Source: an uncultured Clostridia bacterium (lineage in GTDB: Bacteria; Bacillota; Clostridia; Lachnospirales; Bianqueaceae). From it: DNA of 14,428 bases. How positions within the stretch are numbered: the first letter of the stretch is position 1; every line of letters begins with the position of its first letter. Shown here in pieces: positions 8,819-14,428 of the stretch. The notes below the pieces were generated by a model. It had not been told where the DNA came from and searched no databases. It saw only the letters and a program-made list of their open reading frames with translations. Where the stretch lies: positions 1 to 14,428 of the forward strand of contig CANOUM010000027.1 of NCBI GenBank assembly GCA_947570515.1, in the 5' to 3' direction. The position numbers and the translations under genes were made by a program.

Positions 8819-11800
8819 GACGCAGCCTCCGGCTCCTGACGAAGCGCCCAGATACTTTGCATGGCGTTCTTGATCCGGCTCAGCAAAATCTGATCTTTGG
8901 CACTGTCCTCCACGCGTAATGTGAGCTTGGCGTTTTTCTGATCAGAGACGAACCAGGCTTCTCCTTTATGCTCGGTTAAATAGGCTGTTAGCTTAATGGG
9001 ATCCAGCGGTGCGTCGGGGCGCAGCTGCAGCGTGAGCGTCCCTTTTTTATATGTGAGGCAGTCACTGCCGGACTGATTGGCTAATGCCTTGATATAAGAA
9101 ATATCCAGCAGATTGCTAACACACTGCGGCATATCGGCGTAGCGGTCTGTGAGCTCATCCTGCATATCATAATAATCTTCTTCTCCGCGAATGGCGGCGA
9201 TTTTTTTATAGATATCCAGCTTCTGACTTTCATTGGCAATATAGGTGGACGGCAAGTAGGCGTTGACTTTGATATATACCGTGGTCTCAAAGCTCTCCGC
9301 TACCGGCTGATGCATCACACGGCTCATGGCCTCCTGCAGCAGTTTGCAGTACAGCTCATAGCCTACCGCACCCATGTGCCCGTGCTGCTCAGGCCCCAGC
9401 ACATTACCGGCGCCTCGGATTTCAAGATCACGCATTGCAATTTTGAAGCCGCTTCCAAATTCAGTAAGCTCGCCAATGGCTTCCAGGCGCTTTTCGGCCG
9501 CTTCCTGCAGCACCTTGCCCTGTCGGTACAGAAAATAAGCATACGCCATGCGCGTGCTGCGGCCTACGCGTCCGCGCAGCTGATATAGCTGTGCCAAGCC
9601 CATGGTATCGGCATTCTCAATGATGATCGTATTGGCGTTGCTGATATCCAGCCCCGTCTCGATGATTGTGGTGCAAACCAGCACATCGATCTCGCCTTCA
9701 ATAAATCGCAGCATCACGCGTTCCAGCTCGCGTTCACTCATCTGCCCATGCGCAAAAGCAACGCGTGCCTCCGGCACCATCTCCTGCACGCGGACGGCGG
9801 CCTCTTCAATATTTCCCACTCGGTTGTGCAAGTAAAACACCTGCCCGCTGCGGCCCAGCTCCCGATAGATCGCCTCTCGCACCGTCTGGCTGTCATCTTC
9901 CATCACATAGGTCTGAATGGGCTGACGATGCTGCGGCGCATCCTCGAGCAGGCTCATATCCCGCATTCCGTTAAGGCTCATATGCAGCGTACGCGGAATT
10001 GGGGTGGCCGAAAGCGTGAGCACATCTACATCCTTTTTCATGGCTTTCATTTTTTCTTTGTGCGATACGCCAAAACGCTGCTCCTCATCTACGACCAGAA
10101 GCCCCAAATCTTTAAAAACAACATCCTTGCTTAAAAGCCGATGCGTGCCGATCAGAATGTCGACCGAGCCTACACGCGTTCCCTCCAGCGCCAGCTTGAT
10201 CTGCTTAGGCGTGCGAAAGCGCGAAAGCAATTCGATGTTGACCGGATAATCGCGCATACGGCTGACGAACGTTTGATAATGCTGCTGTGCCAAAATCGTT
10301 GTTGGCGCTAAAAAGGCGACCTGCTTGCCTTCCTGAACCGCTTTGAAAGCAGCCCGAATGGCGACCTCGGTTTTACCATATCCTACATCCCCGCAAATCA
10401 AACGATCCATAATCTGCGGACTTTCCATATCCCGCTTGGTATCCTCAATCGCTGTCAATTGATCGTCTGTTTCTTCAAAAGGAAAGGCTTCTTCAAATTC
10501 CTTCTGCCATACCGTGTCCTGGCCGTATTGATAGCCTTTTTTATTTTGCCGTTCGGCATAAAGAGCGACCAGATCTTCGGCTAACTTAGCAACACCTTCC
10601 CGCACTTTTGTCTTGGTACGCTGCCAGTCGCTGCCTGCGAGCTTATTGAGTTTCGGCTTCGCATCCTCGCCTGCCACATAACGCTGAAGCATATCCAGGG
10701 ACGTTGTGGGCACATATAAAGCGCCGCCGTCTTTATAAACAATTTTAAAATAATCCCGTTTGCTGTCGCCGTCCTCCATCTGTACAATGCCATGGTAAAT
10801 GCCAACGCCATGATTTTCATGTACGACATAATCTCCTACGCTTAAATCGCTGAAGCTGCTGATCTTTTGCCCGCTCTTAAATTTTTTGCGTCGCTTTGCG
10901 CGCCGGCGCTGTCCGCTTTCGGAAAGCTCTTTCATCGAGATCAGTACAAAACCCGCTTCCGGATAGGAAAAGCCTCGCCCCAGCCCGCCTTTGGCTACGG
11001 CAATGCTGCCTGGCTTCGGCATCTCGCTCATATCCTCATATGCATACGCCGGCAGCCCTTCCTCAATGATCCGGGAAACCATGCGCTGCACGCGCAGCAG
11101 GCTATCCGTTAGCACCACCGTGCGGTAATTAAGCTTGACATTTGTGCGTAGCTCATCGAGCAGTAGTTTTTCATCACCTTGAATGACATTGATAGAACGA
11201 CTGTTGATCCGCAAAATATCTTTTATATGAAAGACATTTTGATTGCTGCCCAGGAGGCTGCACAAGTAGACCCTTGCAAAGGGCTCCCACTCGGCTTCGA
11301 TCTCTGGCAGCGCCGGGAACATATGTGCCTGTCCCGGCAACAAATATCCTTTTTTCAGGCGCCCTGTCAGGCTGTTTTGCAGCTCGTCTTCCAGTGCTTT
11401 AGCCTTTTCTGCAATCCGGGCCGGATCCTGCAAATAAAGTACGCTTTCCGGCGCGATATAATCTAAAATCGTTACAGTCTTTTCATAGAATAAGGATGCA
11501 TAACTTTCCAGACCGCGCAGCCGCTGCTCCTCTAAGCGCTGCAAAAGATTCTGTGTGATCTCTTCTAAGCGCTGCGCTTCTTCGTGTAATTCCTGCTTCC
11601 GCAGGTTGGCGGCGCCTTCTTTGAGCTCGTCTTGGATGTTCTGTATTCCTTTTTCACGCTGCTCATCGGATATGATAATTTCCGAAACCGGGAAAATGGT
11701 AATATACTCAAGGCGATGTGCGCTGCGCTGTGTCTCCGTATCCAGTACCCGGATCGAATCGATTTCATCGCCCCACATTTCCAACCGATATGCGGTGTCT

Positions 11801-12357
11801 TCGGTAATCGGATAGATATCGACAATACCGCCGCGCACAGAAAACTGTCCCGGCGCCTCGACCTGCTCATTACGCTCATAGCCCATTTGCAGGAGCCTTG
11901 GGAGCAGCCACTCTAATGGCAGCTCATCACCAATGCGCCGGCGCAGAATAAAGCTTTCCCATGTTTTTTTAGGAATAAGCCGGTCATACAGGGCTTCTAT
12001 TGACATGACAATGGTTGATGCCGTTTTCTCTCGAAGCGCCTGCAGCACTTTCATGCGGTCCTCTTCTATTGCTAAGCCTCGAACGTCGGCGCGATAAAAC
12101 AAAGGGTCTTTAGCCGGGAAATACCAACACCCTTTAGGATCATAAAACTTAAGCTCTTCGTAAATTTCTTTAGCCTTCATCTCGTTGCTGGCCACAACTA
12201 TCGAAGGTCTTTGCGTAAAATAAGAAAATGCCGAGATCAAATGATTCTGTACCGAATCACCGGCTCCCGATAATAAAAACGGTTCTTTTTTCTCTATATG
12301 CTCCAGCGCCGTCTGAATCTGTGCTTCACCTCGTATCGGTTCCCATAACCCCTGCAT
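8815..12357 (-). CDS. mfd: Transcription-repair coupling factor Mfd
   Basis: Mfd is a DNA translocase that pushes stalled RNA polymerase off damaged DNA and recruits UvrA. The product is 1180 aa, the full family length. In order: the UvrB-like N-terminal module (about 1-330, with APGQFSVRGGIVDIYP at 168-183); a basic linker (RRRAKRRKKFK, 484-494); the RNA polymerase interaction domain beginning GDYVVHENHGVGIYHG (508-523); RecG-like helicase lobes with Walker A GDVGYGKTE (656-664), DEEQ (757-760), SAT (783-785) and RGRVGRS (928-934); the TRG translocation motif region (about 960-1000); and the C-terminal regulatory domain (about 1025-1180). The ATG at 12357 has AAGGAG just upstream, and that site overlaps the TAA of pth nine bases before the start. 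Its own TGA overlaps the start of the PPIase gene. All core motifs are intact. It is cotranscribed from the pth promoter. Confidence 0.99.
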   Translation of the reverse strand: MQGLWEPIRGEAQIQTALEHIEKKEPFLLSGAGDSVQNHLISAFSYFTQRPSIVVASNEMKAKEIYEELKFYDPKGCWYFPAKDPLFYRADVRGLAIEEDRMKVLQALREKTASTIVMSIEALYDRLIPKKTWESFILRRRIGDELPLEWLLPRLLQMGYERNEQVEAPGQFSVRGGIVDIYPITEDTAYRLEMWGDEIDSIRVLDTETQRSAHRLEYITIFPVSEIIISDEQREKGIQNIQDELKEGAANLRKQELHEEAQRLEEITQNLLQRLEEQRLRGLESYASLFYEKTVTILDYIAPESVLYLQDPARIAEKAKALEDELQNSLTGRLKKGYLLPGQAHMFPALPEIEAEWEPFARVYLCSLLGSNQNVFHIKDILRINSRSINVIQGDEKLLLDELRTNVKLNYRTVVLTDSLLRVQRMVSRIIEEGLPAYAYEDMSEMPKPGSIAVAKGGLGRGFSYPEAGFVLISMKELSESGQRRRAKRRKKFKSGQKISSFSDLSVGDYVVHENHGVGIYHGIVQMEDGDSKRDYFKIVYKDGGALYVPTTSLDMLQRYVAGEDAKPKLNKLAGSDWQRTKTKVREGVAKLAEDLVALYAERQNKKGYQYGQDTVWQKEFEEAFPFEETDDQLTAIEDTKRDMESPQIMDRLICGDVGYGKTEVAIRAAFKAVQEGKQVAFLAPTTILAQQHYQTFVSRMRDYPVNIELLSRFRTPKQIKLALEGTRVGSVDILIGTHRLLSKDVVFKDLGLLVVDEEQRFGVSHKEKMKAMKKDVDVLTLSATPIPRTLHMSLNGMRDMSLLEDAPQHRQPIQTYVMEDDSQTVREAIYRELGRSGQVFYLHNRVGNIEEAAVRVQEMVPEARVAFAHGQMSERELERVMLRFIEGEIDVLVCTTIIETGLDISNANTIIIENADTMGLAQLYQLRGRVGRSTRMAYAYFLYRQGKVLQEAAEKRLEAIGELTEFGSGFKIAMRDLEIRGAGNVLGPEQHGHMGAVGYELYCKLLQEAMSRVMHQPVAESFETTVYIKVNAYLPSTYIANESQKLDIYKKIAAIRGEEDYYDMQDELTDRYADMPQCVSNLLDISYIKALANQSGSDCLTYKKGTLTLQLRPDAPLDPIKLTAYLTEHKGEAWFVSDQKNAKLTLRVEDSAKDQILLSRIKNAMQSIWALRQEPEAAS

Positions 12358-12366
12358 ACTGACTCC

Positions 12367-12936
12367 TTATGCCTTTTTGATATTATATAAATTCATGGCT
12401 TTATCCATGCCTTGCGTTACAATCGCCTGTACTGCCTTGGCGGCTTCCTGAATCGTTTCTTTTATAACCGGCAGCTCTTCCGGAGTAAATCTGCCTAGTA
12501 CATAATCCGCCAGATCCCATCCCGGTGGTTTTTCTCCTACGCCAATGCGCACTCTGGGAAATTCCTGTGTGCCCAAATGTGCAATGATGCTTTTCATGCC
12601 ATTATGACCGCCGGCTGATCCTCCTTTTCGCAGGCGCAACTGTCCGAATGGCAGTGCAATGTCATCATACAGAATGATCACATGATCCGGCGGAATTTTA
12701 TAAAATCCGGCAACGGCCTGAACCGCAATACCGCTGTTGTTCATATATGTCATCGGTCTGCATAAAATGCAGCTTTCTCCGGCAATCGTTCCCTGGGAGA
12801 TCAATGCCTGAAACTTTCCGCGCTCTGATGAGAAATGCTCTTGTTCATGAAGACACATCGCCGCTTCAAATCCAACATTATGACGCGTGGCTGCATATTT
12901 TAAATCTGGATTACCTAATCCCACAATCAAATACAT
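12367..12936 (-). CDS. pth: Peptidyl-tRNA hydrolase
   Basis: This cytosolic enzyme cleaves the ester bond of peptidyl-tRNAs that fall off the ribosome and so recycles tRNA. The product is 189 aa, the usual size. Visible are VGLGNP with Asn9, TRHNVGF with catalytic His19, MTYMNNSG (64-71) for substrate binding, YDDIALPFG with the conserved Asp near 92, and GGSAGGHNGMKSI (105-117). The ATG at 12936 is chosen because GGAGG lies six bases upstream; a longer frame reaching 13008 would run through the promoter at 12977-13005 and is not credible. It is the first gene of the pth-mfd-PPIase operon, with mfd starting nine bases after its stop codon. Confidence 0.98.
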   Translation of the reverse strand: MYLIVGLGNPDLKYAATRHNVGFEAAMCLHEQEHFSSERGKFQALISQGTIAGESCILCRPMTYMNNSGIAVQAVAGFYKIPPDHVIILYDDIALPFGQLRLRKGGSAGGHNGMKSIIAHLGTQEFPRVRIGVGEKPPGWDLADYVLGRFTPEELPVIKETIQEAAKAVQAIVTQGMDKAMNLYNIKKA

Positions 12937-12976
12937 GGGGCTCCTCCATTCACTTCCTATTGATTCTTGAAAATTT

Positions 12977-13005
12977 ATTGTACCACGAGTTGGACACAAG
13001 CGCAA
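12977..13005 (-). promoter_or_regulatory. Sigma-A promoter of the pth-mfd-PPIase operon
   Basis: On the minus strand TTGCGC (13005-13000) and TACAAT (12982-12977) are separated by 17 bp. The start codon of pth is about 40 bases downstream of the -10. Confidence 0.72.
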
Positions 13006-13016
13006 CATTTACCGCT

Positions 13017-13036
13017 TTAAAGAAAGAGCTCTTTAA
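13017..13036. repeat. Small inverted repeat between divergent genes, possible operator
   Basis: Seven-base arms TTAAAGA (13017-13023) and TCTTTAA (13030-13036) overlap a perfect 12-bp palindrome, AAAGAGCTCTTT (13023-13034). It lies just upstream of the pth -35 and about 50 bases before the start of the divergent nuclease-like gene. A regulatory role is only a guess; it is short and A/T-rich enough to occur by chance. Confidence 0.3.
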
Positions 13037-13088
13037 TGGAAAACACAAGCAGGATTTATCCGATACTATTAACATAGGAGGTGATTGA

Positions 13089-13862
13089 ATGATTGAAGTT
13101 AAAATGCTGACAGAACAATTAGCGCAGGCCTTTCTGGATACCTACCTTCGAATTGGTGAGCTGAATAAACAATTAGTTCATTCTCCGGGCACTTTGGTTT
13201 GGAAAGGGACGCAGAAGAAGTATTCTTACTGGCAATATTATGTAAAAGGAAAGCAAATTCAGCATTATGTTAAATCCAGCGAGCTTGCTTCTGTCCAAAA
13301 TCAGATTCGTGTTATGAAAGAGCAAAAAAAGCGCCGCTCTGCTTTATTTACTTTTTTATCTGCTTTGAAACGTGCGCTCCGCGCCTTTAGGATTCAATGG
13401 CAGGAAATTTTGATATCTTATGAAAAGAAGCTAACAGAAAAGAAAAGACAACAAATTCAGCATCAAAAAGCTAAAAATATTGCAGCCCAGAAAAAGTATA
13501 CACAACAATACAAACATGCTACCGATCGCGGAGATTTAGTTGCTTCAAAATCAGAGGAAATTATAGCCAACCTGCTTTTTTCAAGAGGAATCCGCTATGA
13601 ATATGAAAAGCCTCTTACCATTGGAAATTGGCGCCTAAAACCTGATTTCACAGTATGGAAAAAGGATGGAACTATGCTGATCTGGGAACATGCCGGCCTT
13701 ATGGAAGAAAAAAAGTATGCTGAGAAATTTCAGGAAAAGTTAAAAGTGTACAAAAATGCAGGCTTTACCCCTCAGAAGAATTTGATCATAACTGTAGACG
13801 AAAATGGCGCTTTTAGTGCCGAAGAAGCGCGTCGAATGATATATCTGTATAGATTGGATTAA
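13089..13862 (+). CDS. Uncharacterised protein with a C-terminal PD-(D/E)XK nuclease-like domain
   Basis: I do not recognise a named gene. The 257-aa product has three parts: residues 1-80, a small domain with KYSYWQYYVKGK that may bind nucleic acid; residues 75-150, very Lys/Gln-rich and probably helical or coiled-coil; and residues 150-257, which match the order of a restriction-like nuclease core. These are SKSEEIIANLL (E156/E157), KPDFTVW with D186, and IWEHAG with E200, followed by helices. The usual Lys two residues after the Glu is absent (EHA), so the metal site is either of the variant WEH type known in uncharacterised Firmicutes proteins or impaired. The ATG at 13089 follows an excellent ribosome site, AGGAGGTGAT (13076-13085). 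It is the only plus-strand gene, diverges from pth, is visibly more A+T-rich than mfd, and borders repeat-rich DNA, which suggests acquisition. No convincing -35 was seen and no terminator follows. Nuclease activity and role are inference. Confidence 0.75.
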   Translation: MIEVKMLTEQLAQAFLDTYLRIGELNKQLVHSPGTLVWKGTQKKYSYWQYYVKGKQIQHYVKSSELASVQNQIRVMKEQKKRRSALFTFLSALKRALRAFRIQWQEILISYEKKLTEKKRQQIQHQKAKNIAAQKKYTQQYKHATDRGDLVASKSEEIIANLLFSRGIRYEYEKPLTIGNWRLKPDFTVWKKDGTMLIWEHAGLMEEKKYAEKFQEKLKVYKNAGFTPQKNLIITVDENGAFSAEEARRMIYLYRLD

Positions 13863-13913
13863 ACCGGGACATTTCTATTTCTTATGAGATGCCAGTTTCC
13901 TCCGCTTCCTCTG

Positions 13914-13970
13914 GAGGTCCGTCCCCCTTTGCTTTTAAATTTGCATAGAGGTCCGTCCCCCTTTGCTTTT
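13914..13970. repeat. Two copies of a 23-bp direct repeat
   Basis: Identical 23-base units at 13914-13936 and 13948-13970 contain the core GGTCCGTCCCCCTTTGC and are 11 bases apart. The minus-strand reading, GCAAAGGGGGACGGACC, resembles G-rich short repeats that in many Clostridia are dispersed near REP-associated tyrosine transposases; that link is from memory, not shown here. A 5-bp CCTCC/GGAGG stem overlaps the left end. Confidence 0.75.
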
Positions 13971-14157
13971 TGGTCGTGGAGGCATTGAAAAATTTCAGAA
14001 CAGCGTATAAGATATTTGCTTTTATCCGTGATCAAAATCCCTATCTTAAGAAACACTGATAAAAAACCAACTTTATTTCGCTAAATGCAATAAAAAGCCT
14101 TCATAATGCCCTCCAAAAACACAAAATAGTAGTGTTATAGGATGGATAGTTAAAAAA

Positions 14158-14177
14158 CACTACTAAATTTAGTAGTG
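14158..14177. repeat. Perfect 20-bp palindrome, TAGTAGTG family
   Basis: CACTACTAAATTTAGTAGTG is an exact inverted repeat. A half copy (ACAAAATAGTAGTG) ends at 14134, and a near copy lies at 14305-14323. It could be a terminal repeat or a binding site of a mobile element. Confidence 0.85.
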
Positions 14178-14304
14178 GCAGCTAAATCAAAATTTTTTTC
14201 ACTGGTATTATTAGTCGTGATCGATAGAAGTGCCTGTTTATGGGAAATATACTAACTAAAAACACTGATAAAACATCCGTGAAATAAAAAACTCTCCTTC
14301 CAAT

Positions 14305-14323
14305 GACTACCAAATTAGTAGTG
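14305..14323. repeat. Second, imperfect copy of the TAGTAGTG palindrome
   Basis: GACTACCAAATTAGTAGTG matches the perfect palindrome at 14158-14177 except for two substitutions and one missing base, and keeps the right half intact (TAGTAGTG at 14316-14323). Confidence 0.75.
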
Positions 14324-14371
14324 CAATCGTTGAAAATGGCTTTTTTCACGGATAAAACAAGATACCCCTTG

Positions 14372-14428
14372 CTATTTTTCGACTTTATGAATATACTGTA
14401 TGAACAAGGCTTTGTCCAGTTTTGTATA
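14372..14428 (-). CDS. Possible C-terminal end of a gene entering from the right edge
   Basis: On the minus strand the last 57 bases read YTKLDKALFIQYIHKVEK followed by TAG (14374-14372). The composition looks protein-like and the stop is followed by a weak CAAG/CTTG stem and TTTT. With only 18 codons this cannot be distinguished from chance; it is a candidate because the adjoining repeats look like the flank of a mobile element whose transposase would lie outside. Confidence 0.2.
   Translation of the reverse strand, partial: YTKLDKALFIQYIHKVEK

Larger units (their letters stand above)
14019..14358. repeat. Dispersed CAC(G/T)GATAAAA motif in both orientations
   Basis: Copies: minus strand at about 14019-14030 (CACGGATAAAAG), plus at 14054 (CACTGATAAAAAAC), plus at 14263 (CACTGATAAAACA), a shortened minus copy at 14274-14281 (CACGGATG), and plus at 14347 (CACGGATAAAACA). 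The copies at 14263 and 14274 face each other and form a small imperfect hairpin. The stretch AAACACTGATAAAA is repeated exactly at 14051 and 14260. Confidence 0.65.
13863..14371. other. Repeat-rich A+T-rich region without a complete gene
   Basis: About 510 bases hold no frame I can support on either strand. The left part (13914-13970) has a G/C-rich direct repeat pair. The rest is A/T-rich, with palindromic TAGTAGTG elements and several CAC(G/T)GATAAAA motifs. On the minus strand a ribosome-site-like GGAGGG precedes an ATG near 14105, but that frame closes after seven codons. The look is of insertion-sequence remnants or ends. Confidence 0.6.

Noticed and set aside
9748..10134. Plus-strand frames opposite mfd, the longest 128 aa
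   Set aside because: All lie within intact mfd, in antisense, without ribosome sites.
12937..13008. Longer N-terminus for Pth (24 extra residues)
   Set aside because: It would translate through the promoter, and the ATG at 12936 has a good ribosome site and matches the family start.
12747..13088. 113-aa plus-strand frame ending just before the nuclease-like gene
   Set aside because: It starts antisense inside pth and runs through the divergent promoter region; composition is not protein-like.
13914..13970. CRISPR array
   Set aside because: Only two units with an 11-base gap; no further copies and no cas genes.
13859..14056. 65-aa minus-strand frame
   Set aside because: It begins with GTG without a ribosome site, overlaps the 23-bp repeats, and its sequence comes from those repeats.

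Overview
The window looks like chromosomal DNA of a Gram-positive, low-to-mid GC Clostridia bacterium, most likely a gut Lachnospiraceae relative. The reasons are strong GGAGG ribosome binding sites, sigma-A type promoters with 16-17 bp spacers, a pth-mfd-peptidylprolyl isomerase operon of the Clostridia type, and a large surface protein with InlB-like repeats and a Gram-positive C-terminal anchor. This assignment is inference from gene content. Genes in the window end normally with TAA, TAG and TGA, so the genetic code is standard.

Layout. Positions 1-527 (minus strand) hold a 1-acyl-glycerol-3-phosphate acyltransferase (PlsC-like) gene broken by two in-frame stops. Positions 651-4970 (minus) hold a 1439-codon secreted surface protein. 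Its signal-peptide exon-like start is separated from the body by an in-frame UGA at codon 37, and it has its own promoter and terminator. Positions 5151-6155 (minus) hold gapA, a single-gene unit with a near-perfect promoter and a strong terminator. Positions 6265-7605 (minus) hold an MFS permease with its own promoter. Positions 7709-12936 (minus) hold a tight three-gene operon, pth-mfd-ppiase, driven by a promoter at 12977-13005. Positions 13089-13862 (plus), divergent from that operon, hold an A+T-richer gene whose C-terminal half resembles a PD-(D/E)XK nuclease. From 13863 to the end no complete gene is visible. This tail carries a 23-bp direct repeat in two copies, a family of TAGTAGTG palindromes and a dispersed CAC(G/T)GATAAAA motif, and looks like mobile-element debris or the edge of an insertion sequence.

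Function. The housekeeping part covers glycolysis (GapA), recycling of peptidyl-tRNA (Pth), transcription-coupled repair (Mfd) and extracytoplasmic protein folding (PPIase). The accessory parts are the surface protein, the permease, the nuclease-like protein and the repeat-rich tail.

The items most worth a second look are three in-frame stop codons of three different kinds in the first 5 kb, each with the reading frame intact on both sides; the stand-alone nuclease-like gene next to repeat-rich DNA; and the two repeat families at the right edge. I did not find a clear new defence or mobile system that can be supported from this window alone.
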